DNA of 64,000 bases, taken from assembly GCF_014652855.1 (NCBI RefSeq), contig NZ_BMZP01000001.1:145140-209139 (forward strand), in the 5' to 3' direction. The notes beneath the pieces were generated by a model. That model did no database searches and was not told the DNA's origin. It saw only the letters and a list, made by a program, of their open reading frames with translations. This DNA comes from Novosphingobium pokkalii. GTDB taxonomy: Bacteria > Pseudomonadota > Alphaproteobacteria > Sphingomonadales > Sphingomonadaceae. Position 1 is the first letter of the stretch, and every line of letters begins with the position of its first letter. Positions 55,721 through 64,000 of the stretch are shown here, one piece after another. The position numbers and the translations under genes were made by a program.

Positions 55721-56911
55721 ATGACCCCCACCCTTCCCCTTTCCTGCGATCCTGCCCAGCCTCCGGCCAACACTCCGGTCGCCGCCATCGTGGTGGCCGC
55801 TGGCAAGGGCCTGCGCGCAGGCGGCACGGTGCCCAAGCAATTTGCCTTGTGGCATGGCAAGCCGCTGGTGCGCCATAGCGTGGAATCGCTGATTTCCGCC
55901 GGTATCGCACCCATCGTCGTGGCCATTCCGCAAGGCTGGGAAACGGTGGCGGCGGCGGCCTTGCAGGAACTGCCGGGCATCGTCTTTGTGCATGGCGGGG
56001 CGACGCGGCGGGAATCGGTAGCGCTGGCGCTGGAAGCACTGGCCGAGGATGCCCCCGCGCACGTGCTGATTCACGATGCCGCCCGCCCGATCCTGCCGCG
56101 CGCGGTGATCGAGGGACTGGTGGCTGCGCTGGAAACCGCGCCGGGCGCGATCCCGGTGCTGCCGGTGGTGGACAGCGTGGTGCGCGGCAGCGATGGCCTG
56201 CGCCGGGCCGCGGTGGAGCGCGACGGTCTCTATCGCGTGCAGACCCCGCAGGCCTTTGACTATGCCGCCATTCTTGCTGCCCACAGGGGCTGGACCGGCG
56301 GCGCCGAAGCGGGTGACGATGCCCAGGTGGCCGAAGCAGCGGGCCTGCCCGTGACGCTGGTGCCGGGCGACGAGGCCTTGCGCAAGGTGACCTTTGCCAG
56401 CGATCTGGAGACTGCCGCGATGCCTGTTTCGACCTTTCCTCGCACCGGCATGGGGTTTGACGTGCACCGCCTGGTGGCCGGAGAGGAGCTGTGGCTGTGC
56501 GGCGTGAAGATCGACCACAGCAAGGGCCTGGCCGGGCACAGCGATGCCGACGTGGCGATCCATGCGCTGGTCGACGCGCTGCTTGGTGCGATTGCCGCCG
56601 GCGATATCGGTGATCATTTCTCGCCCTCCGATCCGCAGTGGAAAGGCGCCTCGTCCGATCGCTTCCTGGCCCATGCCGCCAAGCTGGTGACGCAGAGCGG
56701 CCACGCGATTGCCCATGTCGACGTGACGATCATCTGCGAAGCGCCCAAGATCGGGCCGCACAAGGCCGCGATGCGCGCGCGCCTGGCCGAAATCCTGCAC
56801 CTGCCCCTGGAGTGTGTGAGCGTGAAAGCAACAACGACCGAGCGCCTCGGCACGACCGGGCGCGGCGAAGGCATTGCCGCCCAGGCCGTGGCCACGGTGG
56901 TGCCGCAATGA
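55721..56911 (+). CDS. ispDF: Bifunctional IspD/IspF isoprenoid enzyme
   Basis: A 396-aa fusion. The N-terminal cytidylyltransferase has [27 protein letters not shown] and [11 protein letters not shown] (IspD). From about residue 240 the cyclodiphosphate synthase has [10 protein letters not shown] (metal Asp/His), [11 protein letters not shown] and [20 protein letters not shown] (IspF). The fusion catalyses two non-consecutive steps of the methylerythritol phosphate pathway and is common in alphaproteobacteria. ATG 55721 has AGAGG upstream. Confidence 0.96.
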   Translation: MTPTLPLSCDPAQPPANTPVAAIVVAAGKGLRAGGTVPKQFALWHGKPLVRHSVESLISAGIAPIVVAIPQGWETVAAAALQELPGIVFVHGGATRRESVALALEALAEDAPAHVLIHDAARPILPRAVIEGLVAALETAPGAIPVLPVVDSVVRGSDGLRRAAVERDGLYRVQTPQAFDYAAILAAHRGWTGGAEAGDDAQVAEAAGLPVTLVPGDEALRKVTFASDLETAAMPVSTFPRTGMGFDVHRLVAGEELWLCGVKIDHSKGLAGHSDADVAIHALVDALLGAIAAGDIGDHFSPSDPQWKGASSDRFLAHAAKLVTQSGHAIAHVDVTIICEAPKIGPHKAAMRARLAEILHLPLECVSVKATTTERLGTTGRGEGIAAQAVATVVPQ

Positions 56912-57465
56912 TCCGCGCCACTGCTGCCACGCTCGCGCTCGGCGCCTTGCTTTCCGCTCAGGCGGCGCAGGCCGCCACGCCGCCCGCGTGCCTGGAAAGC
57001 GCCGAGGTCAACGCGATGGTGACTTATGCCCTGCCGGCGGTGATGGACAGCGCCATGACCTTTTGCGCGCCGCATCTGGCGCCGCAGGGCTTTTTCGCGC
57101 GCGAGGGCCAGGGCCTGGTGCAGCGCTATGCGCAGGCCAAGCCGGCTGCCTGGCCCCGTGCCAAGGCCGCGCTGCTCAAGCTGGCGCAGACCGACAAGGA
57201 TCCGACCATCGCGCAGATGGCCCGCCTGCCCGACAAGGCGCTACAGCCCTTTGCCGACGGCATGCTGGGCCAGATCGTGACCGAAGGGCTCAAGCCCGAA
57301 ACCTGTGGACCGCTGGAGCAGATGACGCGCCTGCTGGCGCCGCTGCCGCCGGAAAACACCGCCGGCCTGTTCACCCTGATCATCCGCATGGTGGAAACGC
57401 TATCGCGCAAGCCGGGCGCGCAGCCTCGCAAATCCGGGCTGCCGCTCTGCCCGGACACTCTGTAA
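56908..57465 (+). CDS. Exported protein of unknown function
   Basis: A 185-aa protein with a signal peptide (cleavage after AAQAA). The mature part is mostly helical and carries four cysteines (in [22 protein letters not shown] and PLCPDTL), possibly two disulfides. No catalytic motif is evident. The start overlaps the ispDF stop (ATGA), and pncC follows 18 bases later, so it belongs to that operon. I do not recognise a characterised family. Confidence 0.75.
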   Translation: MIRATAATLALGALLSAQAAQAATPPACLESAEVNAMVTYALPAVMDSAMTFCAPHLAPQGFFAREGQGLVQRYAQAKPAAWPRAKAALLKLAQTDKDPTIAQMARLPDKALQPFADGMLGQIVTEGLKPETCGPLEQMTRLLAPLPPENTAGLFTLIIRMVETLSRKPGAQPRKSGLPLCPDTL

Positions 57466-57483
57466 ACCGAAAGCACGTCCATC

Positions 57484-58008
57484 ATGCCCCCCGAAACCGA
57501 TTCCATTCTCCCGCGTGACATCGTGGCGCTGGCCCAGCGCGTGATCGATGAGAACCGCAAGCTCGGCCGCACGGTCGCCCTGGCGGAAAGCTGCACCGGC
57601 GGCATGGTCGCGGCCGCCCTGACCGAGATCGCGGGCAGTTCGAGCGTGCTCGATCGCGGTTTCGTGACTTATTCCAACGAGGCCAAGCACGAGTTGCTGG
57701 GTGTTTCGATGGATGTGATCGACGCGGTGGGCGCGGTTTCGGTGGCCACGGCCTGGTCGATGGCGCAAGGCGCGCTGGCCCATTCGCGCGCCGACGTGGC
57801 CGTGGCGATCACCGGCATTGCCGGGCCGGACGGCGGATCGGAGCAGAAGCCGGTCGGCACCGTGGTGTTCGCCCGCGCCCATCGCGGCCAGAACCCGGAA
57901 GACATCATGGCCGAAACGCGCCTGTTCGACCAATGCCGCACGCGCAGCGCGGTGCGCCACCAGGCAACGCTCTGCGCGCTGGAACTGCTGCTGCCGGTCA
58001 GCGAGTAA
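57484..58008 (+). CDS. pncC: Nicotinamide-nucleotide amidohydrolase PncC (CinA C-terminal type)
   Basis: A 174-aa stand-alone CinA C-terminal domain. TVALAESCTGGMVAAALTEI contains the catalytic Ser, then VTYSNEAKHELLGV and AITGIAGPDGGSEQKPVGTV. It deamidates NMN to NaMN in NAD recycling. The N-terminal CinA domain is absent, as in many alphaproteobacteria. Confidence 0.93.
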   Translation: MPPETDSILPRDIVALAQRVIDENRKLGRTVALAESCTGGMVAAALTEIAGSSSVLDRGFVTYSNEAKHELLGVSMDVIDAVGAVSVATAWSMAQGALAHSRADVAVAITGIAGPDGGSEQKPVGTVVFARAHRGQNPEDIMAETRLFDQCRTRSAVRHQATLCALELLLPVSE

Positions 58009-58010
58009 GC

Positions 58011-58059
58011 CGATCGCGCCGGGGCGTGGGCACCGGCCCGCCACCCCCCGGCGCAATCG
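58011..58059. terminator. Dyad between convergent pncC and trmFO
   Basis: CGAT-C-GCGCCGGGG (58011-58024) can pair with CCCCGGCGC-A-ATCG (58046-58059), with a further inner stem GGGC/GCCC. It fills the gap between two convergent genes and so could end both transcripts. Neither side has a T tract, so Rho-independent action is uncertain. Confidence 0.5.
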
Positions 58060-59397
58060 TCAGGCCAGGCTGGCCACCCAGGGGGCAATGTCCGCCTTGG
58101 CGCGTGTGGTATAGGCTTCCTTGCGCACCTTCTTCTTGATCGCGGGATCGACCGGCGGAAACAGGCCGAAGTTCACGTTCATCGGCTGATAGGTATCGGC
58201 CTCGGCATCGCCGGTGATGTGGCCCAGCAAGGCGCCCAGCGCGGTGGTGGTGGGCGGCGGCGTCCATGCCCGCCCAGCCAGTTCGGTGGCGGCCATCAGG
58301 CCCGCGAGCATGCCGACAGAGGCGCTTTCGACATAGCCTTCGCAGCCGGTGATCTGCCCGGCAAAGCGGATGTGCGGCGCCGATTTCAGGCGCAACTGCC
58401 GGTCCAGCAGCGTGGGCGAATGGATGAAGGTGTTGCGGTGCAGCCCGCCAAGGCGCGCGAACTCGGCATTTTCCAGGCCGGGAATGGTGCGGAACAGCCG
58501 CACCTGCTCGGCATGCTTGAGCTTGGTCTGGAAGCCGACCATGTTCCACAAGGTGCCCAGCTTGTTGTCCTGGCGCAGTTGCACCACGGCATAGGGCCAG
58601 CGCCCGGTGCGCGGGTCGTCCAGCCCAACCGGCTTCATCGGGCCAAAGCGCAAGGTGTCTTCGCCACGCTCGGCCATCACCTCGATCGGCATGCAGCCAT
58701 CGAAATAGGGGGTGTTGGCCTCCCATTCCTTGAACACGGTCTTTTCACCGTCGAGCAGCCCCTGGCGGAACGCCTGGTACTGCTCCTTGTTCATCGGGCA
58801 GTTGATGTAATCCTTGCCGGTGCTTTCCGGGCCGGCGGCCTTGTCCCACCGGCTGGCCATCCAGCACACGTCCATGTCGATCGAATCGCGATAGACGATC
58901 GGGGCAATGGCATCGAAGAACGCCAGGCTTTCCGCGCCGGTGGCCGTGCCGATGCTGCTGGCCAGCGAGGCGGCGGTGAGCGGCCCGGTGGCGACAATCA
59001 CCATGCCCTCGGCGGGCAGCGTGTCTACCCGCTCGCGCACCAGTTCCAGGTTGGGCAGTTCGCGCAGCGCCGCTTCCACAGCGGCGGAAAACACGTCGCG
59101 GTCCACCGCCAGGGCAGAGCCTGCCGGAACGCGCGCCTTGTCGGCGGCGGCCATGATCAGGCTGTCGCAGCGGCGCATCTCGTGGTGGAGCAGGCCGACC
59201 GCGTTTTTCTCGTCGTCATCGGAGCGGAACGAGTTGGAGCAGACCAGCTCGGCCAGGCCATCGCCCTGGTGCGCGGCGGTGGTTTCGCCGCTGCCGCGCA
59301 TTTCCGACAAGCGCACGCGAAAGCCGCGCCGGGCCAGCTGCCAGGCCGCCTCGCTGCCGGCCATGCCGCCGCCGATGATGTGGATCTGATGAGTCAT
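58060..59397 (-). CDS. trmFO: Folate-dependent tRNA m5U54 methyltransferase TrmFO
   Basis: A 445-aa flavoprotein that uses methylene-THF to methylate U54 of tRNA. The FAD motif is [31 protein letters not shown] (catalytic Cys region), [30 protein letters not shown] and [15 protein letters not shown] are family hallmarks. Its substrate is also that of FolD. It is followed upstream by a DUF952 gene and gyrA on the same strand. Confidence 0.95.
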   Translation of the reverse strand: MTHQIHIIGGGMAGSEAAWQLARRGFRVRLSEMRGSGETTAAHQGDGLAELVCSNSFRSDDDEKNAVGLLHHEMRRCDSLIMAAADKARVPAGSALAVDRDVFSAAVEAALRELPNLELVRERVDTLPAEGMVIVATGPLTAASLASSIGTATGAESLAFFDAIAPIVYRDSIDMDVCWMASRWDKAAGPESTGKDYINCPMNKEQYQAFRQGLLDGEKTVFKEWEANTPYFDGCMPIEVMAERGEDTLRFGPMKPVGLDDPRTGRWPYAVVQLRQDNKLGTLWNMVGFQTKLKHAEQVRLFRTIPGLENAEFARLGGLHRNTFIHSPTLLDRQLRLKSAPHIRFAGQITGCEGYVESASVGMLAGLMAATELAGRAWTPPPTTTALGALLGHITGDAEADTYQPMNVNFGLFPPVDPAIKKKVRKEAYTTRAKADIAPWVASLA

Positions 59398-59403
59398 GCC
59401 GGC

Positions 59404-59754
59404 TTACCGCGTCGGGGGAAGCGCCACGCTGCCATCGGCAAGACGGCGCAATGGCTCCATCGCCACCACGGCCGACAGGGGCAGCGGCGCGTAGAGATGG
59501 GGGAACAGCGCGCCGCCCCGCGACTCTTCCCACTTCAAGGTGTCGGTGAACCGGGTCAGGTCGATAGCCGCGACGTGCAGGTCATCCTGCCCGGCAAAGT
59601 GCTTGTTCACCGTCTCCGTCACCTGGTCGGCAGTGGACATGTGGATGTAGCCGTCGGCCAGGTCGATCGGCGCCCCGGCGAACGTGCCGGTTTCCAGCTC
59701 GGCGCGTTGCCCGGCAGTCAAGACCTTGTAGGCGATGGTCGGATGCGCGCTCAT
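59404..59754 (-). CDS. DUF952 protein
   Basis: A 116-aa protein with the DUF952 pattern: IAYKVLTAGQRAELE, DLADGYIHMSTADQVTETVNKHF and WEESRGGALFPHLYAPL. The fold resembles ADP-ribosyltransferase-like small proteins, but no reaction is known to me. It overlaps the gyrA stop (ATGA), lying just downstream of gyrA and 6 bases upstream of trmFO, so the three form one minus-strand unit. Confidence 0.85.
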   Translation of the reverse strand: MSAHPTIAYKVLTAGQRAELETGTFAGAPIDLADGYIHMSTADQVTETVNKHFAGQDDLHVAAIDLTRFTDTLKWEESRGGALFPHLYAPLPLSAVVAMEPLRRLADGSVALPPTR

Positions 59755-62516
59755 TCCTCGCTCGCGCCTTCTGCCGCATCGGCAACGTCACCTGCTTCGA
59801 AAGCGCCGGTTTCCGGATCGCCGTCTTCGGCGTCCTGTTCGGCCAGGCGCACCGCGCCGACCACGTGCTCGTCGCCCGACACGTTGAACAGGCGCACACC
59901 CGCCGAACCGCGACCGATCACCCGCAGCGACGAGAGCGGCAGGCGGATCAGCTTGGCCTGGTCGGTCACCAGCATGAGCTGGTCGGCCTGGGTCGCCGGG
60001 AAGCTCGCCACCACCGGCCCGTTGCGGCCGATGTTGTCGATATTGGTGATGCCCTGGCCCCCGCGCCCGGTGCGGCGGTATTCATAGGCCGACGACAGCT
60101 TGCCATAGCCATTGGCGCAGACCGTGAGGATGAACTGCTCCCTGGCCACCAGTTCCTGGTAGCGTTCGGCGGTCATCTGCGGCTCGCCTTCCTTCTCCGC
60201 CTTCCACGGGGCAAAGCGCAGGTAATCCTCGCGCTCGTCCTGGTCCTTCACCCCGGCGCGATGCAGGATCGAAAGCGAGATCACCTCGTCCCCGTCCTTG
60301 AGCGCCATGCCGCGCACACCGGTGGAGGTGCGGCTCTGGAATTCGCGCACATCGTCGGCCGGGAAGCGGATCGCCTTGCCGGCGCGGCTGGCGAGCAGCA
60401 CGTCGTCGCCTTCGGACAAGAGCGCCACGCCGATCAGGCGATCGCTGGCGTCTTCGTCGAACTTCATCGCGTATTTCCCGTTCGACGGGATGTTGGCGAA
60501 CGAATCCATGGCGTTGCGGCGCACATTGCCCTTGGCCGTGGCGAACATGACGTTGAGCTTGCCCCACTCCGCCTCGTCTTCCGGCAAGGGCAGCACGGCG
60601 GCGATGGTCTCGCCCTGGTCGAGCGCGGGCAGCAGGTTGACGACCGGACGGCCGCGCGTGGCGGCGCCCCCTTCGGGCAGGCGCCACACTTTCAGGCGAT
60701 AGACCTTGCCGGCGGTGGAGAAGAATAGCACTGGTGTGTGGGTGCTGGCCACGAACATCGTGGCGACGGCATCCTCTTCCTTGGTCGCCATGCCGGAGCG
60801 GCCCTTGCCGCCCCGCGCCTGGGCGCGGAAAGTGGAAAGCGGGGTGCGCTTGATATAGCCGTCGAGCGTGACGGTGACGACCATGTCCTCGCGCTCGATC
60901 AGGTCTTCATCGTCGATGCCATCGGCCGCCGGCATGATCTGCGACAGGCGCGGCGTGGCATAGGCGGCCTTCACCTCTTCCAGCTCCTGCCGCATCACGG
61001 CGAAGAGCTTCTGGCGGTCGGCCAGGATCGCGAGGTATTCCTTGATCGCGGTGGCGAGCTTTTCCAGCTCCTCGCCGATCTCGTCCCGGCCCAGCGCGGT
61101 CAGGCGGTGGAGGCGCAGGTCGAGGATCGCGCGCACCTGGATTTCCGAAAGGCGATAGGTGCCTTCGCCGGCCAGCGCATCGTCCTCGATTGCTTCGACC
61201 AGGCGGATATAGGGCGCGATCTCGCCCATCGGCCATTCGCGCGCCAGCAGCGCCTCGCGCGCCAGGGCCGGATTGGCCGAGCCACGGATGATCTTCACCA
61301 CTTCATCGAGATTGGTGACGGCCACGACCAGGCCGAGCAGGACATGGGCGCGATCGCGCGCCTTGTTTAGCTCGAACTTGGTGCGCCGCGTGATCACTTC
61401 CTCGCGGAAGCGCACGAAGCTTTCGATGATGTCCTTGAGCGTGAGGATTTCCGGGCGGCCGCCACGGATGGCGAGCATGTTGGCCGGGAAATTCGACTGC
61501 GCCGGGGTGTTGCGCCACAACTGGTTGAGCACGACTTCCGGCGAGGCATCGCGCTTGAGGTCCACGACCACGCGCACGCCTTCACGGTTGGATTCGTCGC
61601 GGATGTCGGAAATGCCCTCGATCCGCTTGTCCTTGGCCGCCTCGGCGATCTTTTCGACCAGGTTGGACTTGCCCACCTGATAGGGGATCGAGGTCAGCAC
61701 GATCGAGCGCCGGTTGGCGTCGCGACCGCGCCCTTCCTCCACTTCGTGGCGGCAGCGCATCATGATCGAGCCGCGCCCTTCGGTATAGGCCTTGCGCGCG
61801 CCGGCCGCGCCCAGGATCAGCGGCGCGGTGGGGAAATCCGGGCCGGGAATGATCTGGATCAGCTCGTCGATCGTGATCAGCGGGTTGTCCATATAGGCCA
61901 GGCAGCCGTCGATCACTTCGCCCAGGTTGTGCGGCGGAATGTTGGTGGCCATGCCCACGGCGATGCCGCCCGCGCCATTGACCAGCAGGTTGGGGAAGCG
62001 CGCGGGCAGAACCTGCGGCTCGTGCTCCGCACCGTCATAGTTCGGCTGGAAGTCGACCGTATCCTTGTCGATATCGGCCAGCAGAGAATCCGCAACCTTG
62101 GCCAGGCGCGCTTCGGTATAGCGCATCGAGGCCGGCGGATCGGGGTCCATCGAGCCGAAGTTGCCCTGCCCGTCGATCAGCGGCAGTCGCATCGACCAGT
62201 CCTGGGTCATGCGCGCCAGCGCATCATAGATCGCCGCGTCACCATGGGGGTGATACTTGCCCATGGTGTCGCCGACGATACGGGCCGACTTGCGATAGGC
62301 CTTGCCCGAGGTGAAGCCGTTTTCGTGGCTGGTCCACAGGATGCGACGGTGGACCGGCTTCAACCCGTCGCGCACGTCGGGAAGCGCGCGCGCCACGATC
62401 ACGCTCATCGCGTAATCGAGGTAGCTGGTCTTCATTTCGTCGACGATGTCGATCCGCTGGAATTCGTGTTCCGGCGCGCCGGGGGTGGGATCGAGGTTCG
62501 GGGTGTCGTCGCTCAC
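59751..62516 (-). CDS. gyrA: DNA gyrase subunit A
   Basis: A 921-aa type II topoisomerase subunit. [20 protein letters not shown] opens the breakage-reunion domain; the active-site Tyr is Tyr133 in [10 protein letters not shown]. The quinolone region reads [14 protein letters not shown], so the residue equal to E. coli Ser83 is Ala94 and the Asp87 equivalent is Asp98. The C-terminal DNA-wrapping domain has the GyrA box ARGGKGRSG, which marks it as gyrase, not ParC, and an acidic tail. The start is GTG at 62516 (SDDTPNLDP follows); the frame extends upstream without homology. Confidence 0.96.
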   Translation of the reverse strand: MSDDTPNLDPTPGAPEHEFQRIDIVDEMKTSYLDYAMSVIVARALPDVRDGLKPVHRRILWTSHENGFTSGKAYRKSARIVGDTMGKYHPHGDAAIYDALARMTQDWSMRLPLIDGQGNFGSMDPDPPASMRYTEARLAKVADSLLADIDKDTVDFQPNYDGAEHEPQVLPARFPNLLVNGAGGIAVGMATNIPPHNLGEVIDGCLAYMDNPLITIDELIQIIPGPDFPTAPLILGAAGARKAYTEGRGSIMMRCRHEVEEGRGRDANRRSIVLTSIPYQVGKSNLVEKIAEAAKDKRIEGISDIRDESNREGVRVVVDLKRDASPEVVLNQLWRNTPAQSNFPANMLAIRGGRPEILTLKDIIESFVRFREEVITRRTKFELNKARDRAHVLLGLVVAVTNLDEVVKIIRGSANPALAREALLAREWPMGEIAPYIRLVEAIEDDALAGEGTYRLSEIQVRAILDLRLHRLTALGRDEIGEELEKLATAIKEYLAILADRQKLFAVMRQELEEVKAAYATPRLSQIMPAADGIDDEDLIEREDMVVTVTLDGYIKRTPLSTFRAQARGGKGRSGMATKEEDAVATMFVASTHTPVLFFSTAGKVYRLKVWRLPEGGAATRGRPVVNLLPALDQGETIAAVLPLPEDEAEWGKLNVMFATAKGNVRRNAMDSFANIPSNGKYAMKFDEDASDRLIGVALLSEGDDVLLASRAGKAIRFPADDVREFQSRTSTGVRGMALKDGDEVISLSILHRAGVKDQDEREDYLRFAPWKAEKEGEPQMTAERYQELVAREQFILTVCANGYGKLSSAYEYRRTGRGGQGITNIDNIGRNGPVVASFPATQADQLMLVTDQAKLIRLPLSSLRVIGRGSAGVRLFNVSGDEHVVGAVRLAEQDAEDGDPETGAFEAGDVADAAEGASEE

Positions 62517-62820
62517 GATGGTGGCTTTGTCGTTTCGTTGTCTGGAAAGAGATTGCCCTAGGCGCCTTGCGCGCAAAAGGCCAGCAAACCATGCCGTTTC
62601 CGAGCTATCGAAAGGACACTTTTCCACACATGCGACGGGTTGCCTGAATGGCAAGACGAAATGCCATTCAATCCGCGTTCACGCCGCGCCACCTAGCAAG
62701 CGCAGAGTTGCCAAGGGCGCCAATCCGCGCCACTAGCGCAGGGCCGACCAGGGTAAGCGGCGGGGCCAGGTGAATCCAACAAACACACCGGCACCGTCGG
62801 GGTCGAACAGGAGATACAAG
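62517..62820. other. Divergent promoter region between gyrA and the TPR-like gene
   Basis: About 300 bases with no convincing gene. It must hold both promoters. No repeat or strong dyad stands out; a good ribosome-binding site (AGGAG) ends it for the rightward gene. Confidence 0.6.
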
Positions 62821-64000
62821 ATGCGCGGTTCTTTGTGGAATTCGGGTAAGGGCACGATGGCGCGCGCGGCAATGGCCGTTGCGCTGGCTTCCGGGCTTGG
62901 TTTCGGTGCCATGGTCGCCCCCGCGATCGCCAAGGAAGCCAAGAAGGAAGAAGGCGGCGGCAACTCCAAGGAATTCGCGGCGGCCGCCGCACCGTTCCAG
63001 AAGTCGTTCAACGACTGGCAGGCCACCAAGGGCAAGGCCGCCGATGCCGATTACAAGGCCGGCGCGCAGAAGCTGGCTGGCGAGATCGGGCCGGTGGAAA
63101 CCGCGGCCAAGACTCCGCTTGATCGCCTGATCCTGGGCCAATGGCAGCAGATCCTGGGCGGCGCGATGGGCGATGGCGCGCTTCAGCAGAAGGGCTTGCA
63201 GAACATGGCCGACAGCGGCCAGCTCGGCGCCGACAAGATGCCGATGGTGCAGTACTTCCTGGGCGCCACCGCGTACCAGAACAAGGACTATGCCACCGCC
63301 ACCAAGGCGCTCCGCGCAGCTGTCGATGCCAACTACAGCGAAGACAATGCCGCCGAACTGCTGGCCGACTCCTATGTCCAGCAGAGCCAGCCCGCCCAGG
63401 CGCTCGACGCGCTGAAGGCGGCCGTGGCCGCGCGCAAGGCTGCCAATGGCACCGTGCCGGTGAGCTGGTACAAGCGTGGCCAGGTCATTGCCTACAACGC
63501 CAAGCTCGGCCCGCAGGCGATCGAATGGGGCCTGCTCTCGGTTGCAGCCGATCCCACGCCGATCAACTGGCTGGGCGCTGGCCAGCTTACCCGCGAATTC
63601 AGCCAGTTCGGCAAGGAAGAGTCGGTCGACCTTGGCCGCCTGTTCGAACGCACCGGCGCGCTGGGCGTGGACAAGCAGTACACCGGCCGCGAATTCGTGG
63701 AATATATCCAGGCGGCCGACCCGCGTCGCCTGCCCGGCGAAGTGCAGAAGATCACCGAACAGGGCATCGCTTCGGGTGCACTCAGCCCGTCCGATCCGTT
63801 CGTGTCCGACGCCCTGAGCCAGGCCAAGGCCCGTATCGCCGCTGGCGACAAGGCCTCGCTCGGCGCGCTGGAACGCGACGCGGCCAAGGCTGCCGACGGC
63901 AAGCTCTCGGCGATCACCGCCGACGCCTATCTCTCGTATGGCGAAGCGGCCAAGGCCGAAACGCTCTACAAGGCCGCGCTGAGCAAGGGCATTCCCGCGC
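62821..64000 (+). CDS. Exported tetratricopeptide-like protein, partial (runs off the window)
   Basis: An open frame of at least 393 codons with no stop before the window end, so the C terminus is missing. ATG 62821 follows CAGGAGATACAAG. A signal peptide (hydrophobic AAMAVALASGLGFGAMVAPA, cleavage near AIA) is followed by Ala-rich helical repeats such as YFLGATAYQNKDYATATKAL and LLADSYVQQSQPAQALDAL, typical TPR helix pairs. Such periplasmic TPR proteins usually scaffold envelope complexes; no specific role can be assigned. Confidence 0.85.
   Translation, partial: MRGSLWNSGKGTMARAAMAVALASGLGFGAMVAPAIAKEAKKEEGGGNSKEFAAAAAPFQKSFNDWQATKGKAADADYKAGAQKLAGEIGPVETAAKTPLDRLILGQWQQILGGAMGDGALQQKGLQNMADSGQLGADKMPMVQYFLGATAYQNKDYATATKALRAAVDANYSEDNAAELLADSYVQQSQPAQALDALKAAVAARKAANGTVPVSWYKRGQVIAYNAKLGPQAIEWGLLSVAADPTPINWLGAGQLTREFSQFGKEESVDLGRLFERTGALGVDKQYTGREFVEYIQAADPRRLPGEVQKITEQGIASGALSPSDPFVSDALSQAKARIAAGDKASLGALERDAAKAADGKLSAITADAYLSYGEAAKAETLYKAALSKGIPA

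Overview
The window reads as chromosomal DNA of a GC-rich alphaproteobacterium, most likely a sphingomonad close to Novosphingobium. The evidence is the block dusB-ntrB-ntrC-ntrY-ntrX-hfq-hflX, a fused ispDF, a double-domain Hfq, a TonB-dependent receptor inside a catabolic operon, and the cell-wall and tmk-holB-metG-tatD series. The genus is inferred; no rRNA gene is present.

Layout. 1-4273: folD, an FAD oxidoreductase and an exported membrane dipeptidase, with a 450-base gap carrying a strong terminator and several dyads. 4288-23758: an 18-gene, co-directional and mostly overlapping purine-catabolic operon (hpxX, hpxY, purine permease, exported MTAN-like nucleosidase, hpxW, allC, pucG, puuE, hpxZ, uraD, flavin monooxygenase, uraH, xdhABC, guaD, adenine deaminase, exported nucleoside-hydrolase-like protein). 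23783-25324: a phosphoribosyltransferase and a LysR regulator on the minus strand. 25343-34687: a second operon for outer-membrane and periplasmic nucleoside use (two NUP-family proteins, exported adenosine deaminase, TonB receptor, 8-oxoguanine deaminase, xanthine permease). 34709-35850: a lone Rieske oxygenase. 35852-44412: tRNA-Ser, murein enzymes, tmk-holB-metG-tatD and small housekeeping genes. 44413-45308: an AT-rich decayed segment bounded by 21-base inverted repeats. 45309-64000: mazG, hflX, tandem-Sm hfq, the two Ntr two-component systems, dusB, ispDF, pncC, trmFO, a DUF952 gene, gyrA, and the start of a tetratricopeptide-like protein that runs off the end.

How the genes work together. 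The purine genes describe a route that starts outside the cytoplasm. Nucleosides would cross the outer membrane through the TonB receptor, be deaminated and split in the periplasm by exported enzymes, and enter as bases through two NCS2-type permeases. Deaminases then feed xanthine to XdhABC. Urate is probably oxidised by the flavoprotein encoded between uraD and uraH. UraH, UraD, PuuE, AllC and PucG carry it to oxalurate and glycine, and HpxXY, HpxW and HpxZ probably drain oxalurate and oxamate.

The three purine transcription units, including the lone Rieske oxygenase, each begin with the same element at identical internal spacing: TTTTTGCAACG, 11 bases, then TCATTGYGWTKGAT. One copy lies in the divergent region beside the LysR gene. 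This looks like one regulon that pulls an uncharacterised Rieske oxygenase into purine metabolism, and it is the most interesting signal in the window.
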